In this document: piece by piece, positions 1-14,393 of the stretch
How the letters are laid out: each line of letters begins with the position of its first letter
How positions within the stretch are numbered: position 1 is the stretch's first letter
Origin: Scylla paramamosain
Taxonomy: Eukaryota > Arthropoda > Malacostraca > Decapoda > Portunidae
Length of the DNA stretch: 64,000 bases
NCBI RefSeq assembly: GCF_035594125.1
Contig: NC_087151.1
Location: 16,115,001-16,179,000 of the forward strand
Direction of reading: 5' to 3'
Notes under the pieces: generated by a model
Databases searched by the model: none
What the model was told of the DNA's origin: nothing
The model's input: the letters and a program-made list of their open reading frames with translations, nothing else
Program-made: the position numbers and the translations under genes

Positions 1-27
1 CAAGTAATAAGCTCTGTCATGGAACAA

Positions 28-53
28 ATACCATATTTGGCAGCGCATTAGAT

Positions 54-103
<50 letters not shown>

Positions 104-280
104 ATCTAATAATTACTGTGCATCTAATGCAGCCATAATACAGATGCATAGGCCTGTAAGCTTAGGTTTAAAGGTATGAAGTAGTAGTACACTAAGCACA
201 AATATTGTTACTAATAATAAAAAGGTATGGAGTTGAAGTAGTAGTAGTACCCTAAGCACAAATATTGTTACTAATAATAA

Positions 281-283
<3 letters not shown>
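28..283. repeat. Dispersed repeat, copy 1, with hairpin head
   Basis: This segment matches 44682-44855 in order and orientation. Shared blocks include the head with GCATTAGATGCA, a central 'catctaatgc' type block, 'ataggcctgtaag' and 'cacaaatattgttactaataata'. In this copy the two GCATTAGATGCA-type blocks are inverted around a poly(A) run at 56-100, so the head can fold into a hairpin. Bases 175-281 contain a tandem duplication of about 50 bp, each unit ending in the 'cacaaatattg' block. Both copies lead directly into a (CT)n tract, which may be the 3' tail of a small non-autonomous element. The family is not recognised. Confidence 0.6.

Positions 284-284
<1 letters not shown>

Positions 285-349
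<65 letters not shown>
285..349. repeat. (CT)n microsatellite
   Basis: Uninterrupted CT dinucleotides directly follow the dispersed repeat. They pass into an imperfect C/T-rich stretch to about 430. Confidence 0.95.
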
Positions 350-351
<2 letters not shown>

Positions 352-436
352 CTTTCCTTCCCTCCCTCCCTCTTCCCTTCCCTCTCTCCCCCTTCCCTGC
401 CCAATTTTCCCTTCCTTCCTTCCCTCCCCATTACCA

Positions 437-735
437 GGAGAGAGGAAAGGAGAGGAGAGCTGAGAGGAAAGGAGAGGTGAGGAGGGAAGACAAACGTAAA
501 GGAGAAAAGATGGAAGAAGAGAGAGGAGAGGAGAGGAGAGGAGAGGAGAGGAGAGGAGAGGAGAGGAGAGATGAGAAGAGAAGAAAAGAGAAGAGAGAAA
601 AGAGGAGAGGAGAAAAGAGGAGAAGAGAAGTGAAGAGAAGAGAAGAGAAGAGAAGAGAAGAGAAGAGAAGAGAAGAGAAGATGAGAGGAGAGGAGAGGAG
701 AGGAGAGGAGAGGAGAGGAGAGAGAGAGGAGGGGA
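437..735. repeat. Polypurine (GGAGA/AGAAG)n satellite
   Basis: About 300 bp of almost pure A/G on the plus strand, built from GGAGA and AGAAG pentamers. Both strands are open through it only because of the repeat, so the predicted proteins are artefacts. Bases 736-1323 contain no recognisable gene and are best read as intron of the selenocysteine lyase gene. Confidence 0.9.
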
Positions 736-1323
736 GGGTAGAGGAAGGGATGGTGGTGGTGGTCTGGAAGATGGAAATTAAGGAGAGAGGCCTGGTATGG
801 GAGAAAGCAGATGAGGTATGGAGGTATCTGACAGTCACCAGGCACTTTTATTTACAGCCTCATGTTTCTTCAACTATAACACTTGAGAGACTTATGGTGT
901 TTCATCATGAAGAGGAAGCTTTTATTTATTTTTATATAGAGGGAAATCTGTACCAAAATAAAAGCAGATTTACAGGTATTAAACCACCCTTTTATTGTTC
1001 AATCAGCAATTAAAAGGAGATATCAAGTGTCTTAATCAGACATATAGTGATAACATCTCAGACTGCATTATGAGAATGTGCTGCTTTACAATGGCACTAA
1101 CAGGAAGTGGGTGTGACCTAATGTTAAGTGGATGTACTATACATGCAGCTACTGTTTTTGATGTTGCTCAGCTGACCACACAAGCCACAATTATAAAATA
1201 TAACTTAACATCTAAGCATACAACTACAAACTGCAAACATAACCTTGTATGATGCTAAAACCAACACAATCTCAGTCTTATGAAAAATATACAGCATTGG
1301 CCATCACTTGTGGGTATACTCAC

Positions 1324-1597
1324 CTCAGTCCCCCCAGACATGAACAGCACATCTTGCGGCATGGCCCCAATCATACGGGCCACATCATCCCGTGCCTGAT
1401 TGATGACAGCTCTAGCTCTTGCCCCCTCCTCATGATCAGAGCTTGGATTACCCCAGGCTTCATGCATACTCTGCTCTACTGCCTGGATCACCTCTGGAGC
1501 CAGTGGTGTGGTGGCATTGAAATCCAAGTACACACGCTTTTGGGGGCTGCTGCTGGTGCTGGAACCACTGCTGCTTCCAGACATGCCTTCTACTCTG
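1324..1597 (-). CDS. SCLY: Selenocysteine lyase, N-terminal coding exon (partial gene)
   Basis: This is an exon of a PLP-dependent class V aminotransferase (NifS-like) that releases selenium from selenocysteine to give alanine. The translation contains YLDFNATTPLAPEV, then EAWGNPSS, then PQDVLFMSGGTE. These follow the N-terminal domain of animal selenocysteine lyase, and the AWGNPSS and SGGTE blocks fit it better than the cysteine desulfurase NFS1. On the minus strand the exon ends in GAG|GTGAGT, a strong donor at 1323-1322. It is preceded by a T-rich tract ending in CCAG at 1598, a good acceptor. The first in-frame ATG is at 1584 and is followed by a Ser-rich leader. It could be the true start, with an upstream non-coding exon, or an internal methionine. 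The catalytic Lys and Cys would lie on exons left of the window. The family assignment is confident; the 5' boundary is inferred. Confidence 0.85.
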
Positions 1598-1784
1598 CTG
1601 GAAACAAACAAAAATGGTCAAACTTTTGCTTCATACACACAAACATAACCACCATGATCAACAACAATGTTTCCCACACAAATATGAAGGATACCAAATC
1701 TATGTAAAATCTGAATAAATGTTCAATAAATCAAGCAACACATAATTTCTGAAGCTGACCATGGAGAACACAATGATGCAATGA

Positions 1785-2435
1785 GTGACTGAAAACATAA
1801 GCTATAGGGGAGATGATGAACTAATAAGACTAGACCTGATATTAACAAAAGGAATTGACCTAACTAAAGAATTAAGATATTTGTGCCCCACTGGAAAAAG
1901 TTACCATGTAATGATACAAATAGAGGCTGATAATGATGTCAGTGAAGAGGATGAATCATACAAAGAAAACTGGAGAAACTATGGGAAAGCAAATATAGAT
2001 GATCTTAAGAAACTTTATGAAGAAATGGAATGGGAAAAGCTGAAAAGAGCAAATGATGTGCAAGATTAGAATGACATTTTTATGAAACTATGAGATAGGA
2101 GCAGGGTAGGCATTAACCCACCCCCCAAAAAAAAAGGGCCTAAAGGGATCTTTTAGATCCTTTTTGTGCCCCATTGGAAGTTACCATGTAATGATACAAA
2201 TAGAGACTGATAATGATGTCAGTGAAGAGGACAAAGAAAACAGGAGAAACTATGGGAAAGTGAATATAGTTGATCTTAAGAAACTTTATGGAGAAATGGA
2301 ATGGGAAAAACTGAAAAGAACAAATGATGTGCAAGATTAGAATGACATTTTTATGAAACTATATGAGATTGGAGCAGGGTAGGCATTAACACCCCCCTCC
2401 AAAAAAAAAAAAAATAAAATAAATAAACAAATAAA

Positions 2436-2467
<32 letters not shown>

Positions 2468-2500
2468 TAAAAATAAATAAATAAATAAATAAAGGGATCT
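1785..2500 (+). mobile_element. LINE-A endonuclease fragment, duplicated
   Basis: The first part encodes the C-terminal end of an APE-type endonuclease: a LDLILTKG block and a GKSYHVMIQ block where a GKSDHV-type motif would hold the catalytic His. Related blocks occur at 8330-8410 and 47010-47110. Bases 2160-2400 repeat 1880-2130 with a short deletion, so the fragment occurs twice in direct orientation. Each copy ends in an A-rich stretch, the second leading into (ATAA)n at 2399-2495. No catalytic domain is complete. Bases 2500-2670 hold nothing recognisable. Confidence 0.7.
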
Positions 2501-2674
2501 TAGAAAAAAAAATCTAAATTTAGTTTATACTACTAATAATTAAGGTCTATATATGTACAAATACTTATAAAGTGTAAAAGTAATTAAGTATGATCTGTTC
2601 ATTTCCAGTAAAGTGCATGTTAACACAGGCTTTGTCCAACTGGATCAACCTATATCAGCATGACCTAAACAAGT

Positions 2675-4645
2675 GTGTGTTCTTCAATAAAAGTGTCAAA
2701 ATCTTTCAAGATCTAACTCCCCTTGCAATTTCTAGCACCTAGCCATAAAACATCTCCAATCTTTCCTTCCTTTATTTCAACCTGATGGCACCACTGTCAT
2801 CTCATCTATTTCTAAAGCTGAACGCTTCACTTAAACCTTTGCTAAAAACTCTACCTTGGATGATTCACAGCTTGTTCCTCCCTCTCCTCCACCTCTGACT
2901 ACTTCATGCTACCCATTAAAATCCTTCACAATGATGTTTTCCATGCCCTTAGAAAGCTTACAGACCTGATGGGGTCCCTCCCATTGTTCTCTGGAACTGT
3001 GCCTGTGCTTGCACCTTGCCTAGTCAAACTCTTCGAACTCTGTCCATCAACATCTACCTTTCCTTCTTGCTGGAAGTTTGCCTAAATTCAGTATGTTCCT
3101 AAAAAGAGTGACCATTCTAATCCCTTAAACTATCATCCTATTGCTTTAATTTCCTGCCTTTTTAATGTTTTGAATCTATCCTCAACAGGAAGATTCTTAA
3201 ACATTTATCACTTCACAGCCTTCTATCTGATCACCAGTATGGATTCCGTCAAGGTTGCTCTACTAGTGATCCTCTGGCTTTCATAACTGAGTCTTGGTCA
3301 TTCTCTTTTAGGGATTTTGTTGAAACTCTTGCTGTTGGCTTAGGCATTTCAAAAGCTGTTAATAAAGTCTAGCACAAAGCTTTAATTTCAAAACTACCCT
3401 CCTCTGGCTTCTATCCTTCTCTCTGTAACTTCATCTCAAGTTTCCTTTCTAACCGTTATATTACTGTTTTTCTTCCTAATCTATTAACAGAGGTGTTCCT
3501 CAGGGTTCTGTCCTGTCATCCACTCTCTCCCTATCATTCATTAATGATCTTCTAAACCAAATTTCTTGTCCTATCCATTCCTACACTGATGATACCACCC
3601 TACACTTTTCCAGGAAGGAAAGTTTCTCACAGGGAAGCCACAGAATACCTGACTTCTGATCTCTCTAAAATTTCTTATTTGGGCAGAGGAAACTTAGTAT
3701 TGTTTAATGCCTCAAAAACTCAATTCCTCCATCTATCAACTTCACACAACCTTCCAAATAACTATCCCCCTCTTCTTCAGTGACACTGTATTGTTCCCTT
3801 CCTCTACACTGAACATCCTCGGTCTGTCCTTTACATATAATCTAAACTGGAAACTTCACATCTCATCTCTAACTAAAACAAGCTTCTATGAAGTTACGCA
3901 TTCTGCCAGTTTTTTTCACCCTCTCCCAGTGGCTGACTCTGCACAGGGACCTTATCCATCCATGTATGGAGTATACTTCACATGTAAGAGGGGTTCCACT
4001 CATACCACTCTTTTATACAGAGTGTAATCAAAAGCTTTTTGTCTTATCAACTCCTCTAACTGACTGCCTTCAACCTCTCTCTCAACACCATAATGTTGCA
4101 TCTCTTACTATCTTCTACTGTTATTTTCATGCCAACTGCTCTTCTGATCTTGTCAACTGCATGCCTCCCCTCCTCTCACAGCCTTGCTGCAAAAGACTTT
4201 CTTCTTTCTCTTACCCTGTATTCTGTCCACCTCTCTAATGCAAGAGTTAACCAGTATTCTCAATCATTTGTCTCTTTCTCTGGTAAAATCTGGAACTCAC
4301 TTCCTGCTTCTGTATTTACTCCTTTCTATGACTTGAACTCTTTCATCAGGAGGGAGGTTTCAACACACTTATCCTGTAATTTTTTTTATGACTGGCACCT
4401 CAGAGGAAACTCACTTCCTGCTTCTGCATTTACTCCTTTCTATGACTTGAACTCTTTCATCAGGAGGGAGGTTTCAACACACTTATCCTGTAATTTTTTT
4501 ATGACTGGCACCTCAGAGGACCTTTTTCTTTTTTATTATATTTTTGTTGCTCTTGACTAGTACCCCTCTTTTTGCTTCACTCTAGATTACTTTTTAATTG
4601 CGTATTTAAACTGATTTACCTATAAATATGTATAAGAAAGAAAGA

Positions 4646-4692
<47 letters not shown>

Positions 4693-4720
4693 AAATAAAT
4701 AAAAAAACAATAAAAAAAAG
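2675..4720 (+). mobile_element. LINE-B copy 1, decayed reverse transcriptase and 3' end
   Basis: This is a 5'-truncated Jockey-like non-LTR retrotransposon. It starts in the linker after the endonuclease and runs through RT fingers (VPKKSDHSNP-like), the QYGFRQG block, a degraded palm with in-frame stops, and a C-terminal region with NSLPAS and YDLNSF blocks. The same blocks recur at 29925-32300, 41245-42900, 49052-49389 and 52885-54812. The frame is broken many times. The 3' end passes into an (ATAA)n tract at 4643-4700. It is a dead copy. Confidence 0.85.
4294..4521 (+). repeat. 114-bp tandem duplication inside LINE-B copy 1
   Basis: Two adjacent copies of a 114-bp unit start at 4294 and 4408. 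Each carries the LPAS, FTPFYDLNSF and VSTHLSC blocks. The period is a multiple of three, and a single T difference near 4497 shifts the frame of the second unit. Confidence 0.9.
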
Positions 4721-4859
4721 TGGGTTGGGTTTTAAAAAATAAGCCATTTTTTCCAATGCTGGATAGGAAAGAATAAATATGTCCCACTATACAAATCTAA
4801 AGAAAAGGAAAACAGGTATGGTTCAATGCAAAATGTGTAAATGCAAGGAAAAATAGACA

Positions 4860-6690
4860 AAGCATTGATAAAAATTCAGAAAAGTATAAATAAAAAATAA
4901 AAAATAAAGGAGACTTTAAGATAATAAGAAATTAATATGTAAAAATAAGGCGAGAGGAAGAGAAAGGATATGAAAAGGATATAGTTGAAAAGTGCAAGGA
5001 TAAACCAAAACTACAAATACATAAATGGAAAAATTAAACAAAAAGATAAGCTAGAAAGACTGAAGGATGGAAATTAATTATATAAAGACCCAAAAGACAT
5101 GAGTGAATTGCTAAACAAAAACTTTCAACAAGTTTTCACAGAAGAGTCAGAATTTAAAGAACTTCAAGATAAAAAAAAAAGGGGAAATTACAGTAATCAA
5201 AGAAGTTTATAACATGATGGAGGAACTGGAAGAAAAGCAACAGGATCAGATGGATTATCAAATTTCATTTTAAAAGAGTGCAGGGAACAATTAATTGAAC
5301 CAGTGCTCAATATCAACAAGATGAGTGCCTAAAGAATGGAGAAGAGCATAGTACCAATTTATAAAAGAGGAAAGAAGAACCACTAAACTATAGACCAGTA
5401 TCAATAACCAGCATAGTAGATAAGATCTGTGAAAAGTAATAAAGGAGCAGTGGACAAAATTTCTAAAAAAAAAAAAACATGATACAATAACAGAAAAACA
5501 GTATGGCTTTAGACAAAAGCAATAGTGTGTAACAAATTCAATGAGTTTCTATTTGAGAGAATACAGGAGAGGGATAGATGGGCAGACTGTGTATAAAAAA
5601 TCACAGTTCCCCACAACAGGCTACTATGGAAACTAGAAAATATAGGGGGATTAAATGGAAAAATGAAAAGCTGGATGGAAGCTTACTTAAAGAGAAGAGG
5701 AATGAAAACGGTAGTAAAAGATGTAAACTCAAAATGGAGAAAATTAGATAGTGGCACACCACAAGGATCAGTGCTGGCACCAATACTTTTTCTGATCTAC
5801 ATAAGTGATGTGCCTGAAGGAGTAAAGAGTTACACGAGTTTGTTTGCAGACAATGCAAAATTACAAAGACATATAAGAAACAACAAGGATTGTGAAATTC
5901 TACAAGAGGACAAATAAAATCTGGGACTGGAGTAAGAAATGGAAGATGGAATTTAATTTGAAAAAAAAAAAAAAAAAAAAAAAAAGTCATATAATGGAAA
6001 TGGGAAAAAGTGAAGAGACCAAAATGGACATATAAAATGGGAAATGAAGAAATAATAAAAGTACAAGAAAAGAAAGATCTGGGAGTGATAAAACAGGATA
6101 ATCAATAGTCAGAGAAACATGCAGAAAGATATTCAGGTACATATAAAATGGTGAGAAATATTGGAACAGCATTCCACAACAAGGATAAAGATATGATAAG
6201 AAAGGTAATTACCACAATGATTAGACCACAGTTGGAATATGTTCAATCAGTGTGGTCTCCACACAAGAAACATGTCAAAAAACTAGAAAGGATACAAAGG
6301 ATGGCAACAAAGATGATTCCAGAACTGGAAAAATTAATATATGAAGTCAGGTTAAAGGAAATGAACCTGCCAACACTGGAACAAAGAAAAGAAACAGGCG
6401 ACTTAATACTGATTTATAAATTGTGGAATAGAGCGGAAGGAAATGATAATGAGAAACTACTGCTAAGAGAAGTAGAAAATACCTGATGCACACAAGACCA
6501 CAGCAAAAAAAATAAAAAAGGGAAGATGCCTGAATAATATAAACATAGTTTCCCACAGAGAAATAAAGAAGTTTGAAACAAGCTAAGTGGGAATGTAGTA
6601 TCAGCAACGAATGTACACAACTTTAAGGAAGAACTGGACAAGTGTAGATATGGCAGACAGAGAAGTCAATGCAAACTGGCGCTCCTAAAA
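4860..6690 (+). mobile_element. LINE-A copy 1, decayed RT
   Basis: 5'-truncated APE-type LINE fragment of the LINE-A family. Around 5030-5160 it matches the inter-domain linker. At 5663-5917 it encodes the GTPQGSVLAPILF block (RT motif B) and a catalytic-loop block reading FADNAKL, so the second Asp of FADD is lost. Bases 6148-6486 give the C-terminal MIRPQLEYV and LERIQRMATKMIPEL blocks typical of Jockey/CR1-group LINEs. Several frameshifts, a poly(A) at 5961-5985 and the altered YxDD box mean it is inactive. Confidence 0.85.
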
Positions 6691-9600
6691 ATACAGCCAT
6701 CTACGTCGCTGAGAGCTGCCCTAGTGGAAATACAGAGGTGAGAGTTCACACTGGTTTTACTTGTTGCTGTCCCATCTTCAAAAGTGTTTTGTAGAAAGCA
6801 GTTAAATTGTTATAATGAGCAGTGAAGAGGGGGCTACTTCGGTCCCCACTATGTAGTTTACACCAATGGGGACCATCCCAAAGGCGAGACAGAGAGACTT
6901 CTCAGGTTTTGGGGAAGAGGACTGAAGCGTCAGGGAAGTAATGATGAGAAGGAGAATTATCACACTGGAAACTGAAATGAAGGAAATGAAGGATAGATTT
7001 CACAAGATGGAGAAGATGGTTGAAACTTTGATCACTGAGAAGGGGGTGTGGAAAGATGCATACAACTATCTACATAAAAAACTAACATTATATGAAAAGA
7101 AAGCAATGGAATATGAAGGCAGTGGAAGAGTTAAATGTAAAACAGGAAAATTGGAAGAAAGAACAAGAGGAAGAAAAGATCAATTTTAGGAAAATTGTGG
7201 AGGAACAAACAAAGCCAAACGACACAAAGCTAACAGAAAAAGTTGTTCAAGTTATAAAACAGAAAGAAAACTTGGTGAGAGACACTATGGATAAGAAAAA
7301 AAACTGTTGTGGTATTTGGCCTGAAGAAAGAGTGTACACCTCAGTGGAGTGAAAGAGAAAAGAAGGAAAAGATGTGTGGAAAATTTAGTGGGGATATTAC
7401 AAGAAGGAAAATAGTTAACTGGAGAGATTAAAGAAATTAAAAGATTCGGTAAGATATGTTGAAGGTGGACAGCGTCTTATGAAAATAAGGTTTAGGTCAC
7501 AAGTAGCAAACAAGTGTGGATAAAAAAAAGATAGAACCAGAGAAGAGAGAGATACTATAAATGAACTAAGAAAAGAAGCAAAAAAAAAAAAAATAAATAA
7601 ATAAATAAATAAATAAATACAAAGAAAAAAAGAAAAAAAATAAAATAAAGGAAAACTATCAGGGGTGGAGAAAAAAATTTCTTTTGGAGGGTCATGGACA
7701 TGAGGTTGAGAAAGTGGTACAGGAGGGTAGTAAATGTGGAAGGGGAAGACTAAAAGTAGCATACACAAGCATAAATGGACTAATGTAGGCAGTGCTGGAA
7801 CTAGAAGACTATTTAAGAGAGAAGAAACCAGACATCATGGAAATCGTTGAAACTAAATTGGCAAGTGAAAGGGATATATTAAATATTGGTGAAAGAAAAT
7901 ACAACCTCTGGATCAGAAATAGAAAGAATACACAGGGAGGTGTGATACTTCTTGTCAGGAAGGATTTATTAGTAGAATCTGTCACATATGGGGTGGAGGA
8001 GGCAGAAGTATTGAAAATAAGCTTAAGACAGAATATTGGAAGATACCATAACGTTGTGGTGACATGTTCCCCCCTATTCCAACTCTTGGAGAGAGAATGA
8101 ATATAAGAAAATGCTTGAGGATACAAGGACATGTTTGGCAGAGCTGCTTGAGGAAAATGACAATATACTCCTGATGGGGGACTTTAACTGTAAAGAGATA
8201 TCTTGGGAGAATTGGAACACAGAAGGCAGTGAGTCATCATGGAGGAACAAGCTACTAGACCTAGCTATTGAAAATTTCCTGACACAATGGGTTACAGATG
8301 ACACAAGATTTAGGGGAAATGAAGCACCTTCAAAGCTCGATCTAATTTTCACCAAGGAACAAGAAATAGTAGAAGACCTTAAATACATAAACCCAATAGG
8401 AAAAAAGTGATCATGTGCTGATTCAGTTCACAGTTATGGATAATAACCTCAGTATAAGGAAAGAGGACCACAGAATGGCTAAACTACAGCAAGACTAACT
8501 TTGGACAACTTAGGAAGTATTTCAGTGAAGTGAATTGGAACATAGTTATTCAAAAGGAGGGCATAGAGGAAAAGTGGACAGCTTTCCTGGACATTTATAA
8601 TAAGGGAGTAGAGAAATGGGTACCAAAAGATCAACAGAGAACCTTTTCAAAAAGGATTGGTACAACAGGAGATGTGCAACAGCTAGATTGGAGAGAAAAA
8701 GCATGGAACAAGTGGAAGAAAAACAAGAGACTGGACCTGTGGAACAATTGTATAAGGAAGAGAAACGAATATACCAAAACTCACAGAGATGAGCAGAAAA
8801 ATTTTGAAAGTAATGTTGTGGAGAAATGTAAAGACCAACCAAAATTATTTTATAAAATTCATCAATGGAAAATTAAAGAGTAAAGATGAAATAAGCACAG
8901 TAAAAGCTGGAGAAGAGACAGTGGATGACCCAGAAGAGGTAGCTGAAGTATTTACTAAGGAAAATTATTTCAGAGGTGAGAGGGCAGTGTTAGAAAAAGG
9001 GACCGACCTAAAGGAGATTAAAACATCAGTACAAGAAGTAAAGAATATGTTGGAAGACCTGGATGTAAGGAAAGCAATGGGTCTTGATGGTGTCTCAAGT
9101 TGGATTTTAAAAGTGTACCTCACAATTAGTCTCAACACTGCACAATATAATTGGCACTACCCTAGTAAAAGATAGAGTACCCATGGATTGGAAACGGGAA
9201 GATATTATCCCAATTCACAAGACTGGAAGTAAAGAAGATCCATTAAATTATAAACCTGTATCGCTCACAAGTGTGGTGGCGAAGATTTGTGAAAAGATTA
9301 TCAAGAACAGATGGGTGAAATACCTAAAAGACAACAAGGTGATAACAGAGAAACAGTTAGGCTTCAGAAAAGGAAGATCTTGTGTTACGAATTTGATAAG
9401 TTTCTACTTAAGAGTAATAGATATAGTGCAAGAGAGAGATGGATGGGCCGACTGCATATACTTAGATCTGATAAAGATCCACACAAAGGACTAATATGGA
9501 AATTGGAAAAAATTGAAGGACTTGGTGGATCACTTAAAATGGATGACTGACTTTTTGACAAACATAGAAATGAGGACAGTAATTAAAGGCAGCAGCTCAA

Positions 9601-10559
9601 ACTGGAGAACAGTAATAAATGGAGTCCTGCAAGGTTCAGTACTTGCAACTATTATGTTCACAATTTATGTAAATGATATGACAGAAGGTGTAGAAAGTTA
9701 CATGAACCTTTTCGCTGATGATGCTAAGATTATGAGGAAAGTAACAAATGAAGAGGACTGCAATGCTTTAAATCAGGACTTAATTAAAATTAATAAATGG
9801 TCATTGAGGTGGAACATGGAGTTTAATACTAAAAAATGTAGTGTGATGAGGTTTGAAAAAAAGTGTGAGAAGACCAGTTGGTAACTATTACTTAGGGAAT
9901 GAGGAAATCTCTATAAGATCAGAAGAAAAAGACCTAGGAGTAATTATTACTGATAATTTATCATTTGGGAAGCACATAAACAAAATTATATGAGAAACAT
10001 ATAATCTGCTGAGAAACATCGATAGCATTCTCCTATATTGATGAAGATATGATAAAAAAAAAACTGATAACAACGATGATACGTCCGAGATTGGAGTACG
10101 CAGCATTAGTGTGGTTGCCAAGTTTGAAAAAGGATACGAGAAAGTTAGAAGGAATCCAGAGAGCTGCAACTAAAATCCCTGCAAACTTAAGAGAGCATAG
10201 TTATGAGGAAAGGTTGAAGAGATTGGGCCTGACTACACTAGAAAAAAAAGGAGGGAAAGTGATTTGATAGCAATATATAGAATATTGGAAGGAATGGAAA
10301 AGTTGGACAGAGAAGATCTCTTGATACCAGATACAAGAGACACAAGAGGACATGGAAGGAAACTGATAAGGAGTGTTTGCAGAAGAGACATCAAGAAACA
10401 TAGCTTCCCACACTGAAGTATAACAGTGTGGAATGAACTTAAGGATGAGACTGTGTGTGCAAAGACAATTCACAAATTTAAAGAAAATATAGATAAAAGT
10501 CAATATGGACAGCATGAGCCTAGTGTGGCTCTTGTTCTGTATTTCACAACTAGGGAAAT

Positions 10560-10560
<1 letters not shown>
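6691..10560 (+). mobile_element. LINE-A copy 2, near full length but decayed
   Basis: This is the longest LINE-A copy, with a 5' UTR, ORF1 from the ATG at 6815, and ORF2 from about 7752 to 10540. ORF1 encodes a coiled-coil protein (repeated Glu/Lys/Met heptads, about 6941-7290) followed by a degraded segment matching the ORF1 C-terminus of copy 3. ORF2 has an APE endonuclease (VETKLAS block, GDFNCKE block, LDLIFTKE block) and RT (DWKREDIIPIHK, PVSLTSVVAKICEK, QLGFRKGRSC, LQGSVLATIMF, FADDAKI). The C-terminal MIRPRLEYA and IQRAATK blocks follow. Early stops (for example TAG after the NGLM block near 7784) and at least five frameshifts inactivate ORF2. The FADD catalytic pair is still present. 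The 3' end is a short leader into (CA)n. Confidence 0.85.

Positions 10561-10612
<52 letters not shown>
10561..10612. repeat. (CA)n tract at the 3' end of LINE-A copy 2
   Basis: 26 CA dinucleotides directly follow the last LINE-A bases ('aactagggaaatc'). A second, 5'-truncated LINE-A fragment begins immediately after the tract. Confidence 0.95.
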
Positions 10613-10613
<1 letters not shown>

Positions 10614-10820
10614 GAGATGTGAAGTATATATTCCTAAGCAGAAGCACAGAAGCATAGAATGGACTGGAAGAGGAAGTGGTCTGTGTAAAAAAACATCCAT
10701 GATTCTAATAAGTCAGACAAAAGTAAACATGGAGACAGGACAGCATGAGTATAGCTCCTTTCCCATATTTTACTAAACACACACACACAAAAAAAATAAA
10801 TAAATAAATAAATAAATAAA

Positions 10821-10857
<37 letters not shown>

Positions 10858-10885
10858 AATAAAAATAAATAAAATAAAAAATAAA
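10613..10885 (+). mobile_element. LINE-A 3' fragment with (AC)n and (ATAA)n tail
   Basis: About 165 bp matching the extreme 3' coding end of LINE-A: the 'agcatagaatggactgg' block (encoding an EAWNGL-type motif) and 'gacagcatgag', also seen at 49440-49530. It starts exactly at the end of a (CA)n tract and ends in a short (AC)n run, then (ATAA)n to 10885. It is a heavily 5'-truncated insertion. Confidence 0.75.
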
Positions 10886-12729
<1,844 letters not shown>

Positions 12730-13442
12730 TGATATTAATATATCTAATTTTAAGTTTCACTAAAATTTCAACATTATGGCTACCATCTCAAGCATGTATG
12801 ATTCTTTTCTGCACTTTCTGACTCCTCTCATACATCATTCTCTTTGGAGGCTATCTTCATGCATAGAAGCCACACAATTTATGACAGCAAGCAATTAAAA
12901 TGAATTATGGATAAACTTTTATGACAAAAAAAGCGAGTTTAAACTGGCATCATGGCTGATCCTTGGTCTTACTGCATCATTATGTTGTCACACATTACCC
13001 ATAAATCTAAACAAAACCTTATCTCCTAACCTGCTGGTCTTGGACCCTCAGGCAGCTTCATCAATGATTAGGAAAAGGAAGGATGTACGTTTCTAGGTGA
13101 GCCATCTATTAAACCACACATACATCAATTTCATCTGATTTCCATTTCATCTAGTTTGCAAATAAGATATTATGATGACACTTTTTTTTTTTTTTCGCAG
13201 TAACCTCTTGATCCAGAAAAAAAAAAATGCACAATACTTTAAATGGTATCTCTTAAACTTAACAGCTATCATATACTTATCAAACTGGATCAAGTTTCCC
13301 CCCAAAAATGATGACATGAATTTCTTTGGGGGTTTGATTACTATTGATTGTAGTCATTGCATTATAAGCATCTCTAATCTTTAATATCTTTTCCCCATTA
13401 ATTGGTGTATCTTTTCTTTGCTCCATTTGTTCATGTATTTAC

Positions 13443-13565
13443 CTTGGCCCGGCTACTAACCATCACTGACTGATTCGTGGAGCCAAACTGAGGCGGTCAG
13501 AGGCCTGCTTTCCTTCAACCCAAGCTTTGTCCCAAGTGGCCTTCAAAAAGCCGTTTTCCTTCCAT
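13443..13565 (-). other. Candidate first exon (minus strand)
   Basis: On the minus strand an ATG (ATGGTTAGTAGCC) is followed seven codons later by GCCAAG|GTAAATAC, a good donor at about 13442. The 100 bp upstream have a more balanced, coding-like composition than the AT-rich surroundings. No protein family is recognised and no partner exon can be named. It could be the 5' exon of any minus-strand gene, including the selenocysteine lyase gene about 12 kb away, but its phase would not keep that frame, so it would have to act as leader only. Confidence 0.25.
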
Positions 13566-13679
13566 CAAGGGCAAATCTAATACCACATAAACAAATATCA
13601 ATTGCATTATTCCTTTCATAAAACCAAATTTCAAACGTTCCTCACTACTTTGGTATTATATATTTTCCTCCCTAGCCAA

Positions 13680-13791
13680 GACCAACACAACCCGCACACC
13701 CCACCAGCTAGCCTCCTGACACCCACTGACGGGGACCTTCACTGGACTTTTAAGGGGTTCCGGGATAGTTCGCGAGGCTGGTGGAGACAAC
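13680..13791 (+). promoter_or_regulatory. CpG-richer patch with candidate plus-strand first exon and donor
   Basis: Between 13440 and 13930 the sequence becomes locally rich in CpG (for example 13870-13925, with GCGCGGTGCGGGCG) and contains a CACGTG box at 13860. A plus-strand segment ends in ACAACAG|GTAACT at 13791/13792. A minus-strand candidate exon lies 130 bp away in divergent orientation. This would fit a bidirectional promoter, but no protein supports either transcript. Confidence 0.25.
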
Positions 13792-14393
13792 AGGTAACTT
13801 AAATTTCACATTGATCCACAATCGACACTTTGCTTACATTTGTTTACGTCCCGTTTTATCACGTGTAAGGTGGAAGGCGCCTGCGCGGTGCGGGCGACCA
13901 GCTGCTGCTACCCGGCCCGCACCGTTCAAACAAGTAACGTCCCTTAATGACTTTACATCATGTTCTATACCTCTATTATATGTCTCATTTCTCAATATTT
14001 TTTGGAATAATACGACACGTGAAATATTATTGGGCTTATTATTTCAAATACGCAAATATCGTAATTTTATACACATGCTACCTCTGAGGTCAGATAAGGT
14101 AAAACCATTACAGAGGGTGAAACCACCATGAGACGTAAGTGGTAAAATCACATCAATAAATATTGTAAAGTATTCTCTTTGTTTCATAACTGAAGTATGT
14201 TAACCCAATATGAGCTGTCAATCTTCAATTCTTCACAAGCGCCTCGTAAACAGATATTTTCCGACGCATTCCTTTCGCGCAGGTCTCCTGGGAGCTTCGG
14301 AACCTTACAACTACCCCCGCCCACAAGCTAAGAGCTTGCGAGAATTGTGGGCGGAGAGCGGGGCGGAGCCAAAGACAGCCACTCGTGGGCAGC

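Noticed and set aside
252..1013. Overlapping Ser/Leu-rich and Arg/Glu-rich open frames on both strands
   Set aside because: Products of CT and GGAGA repeats that are open in several frames at once.
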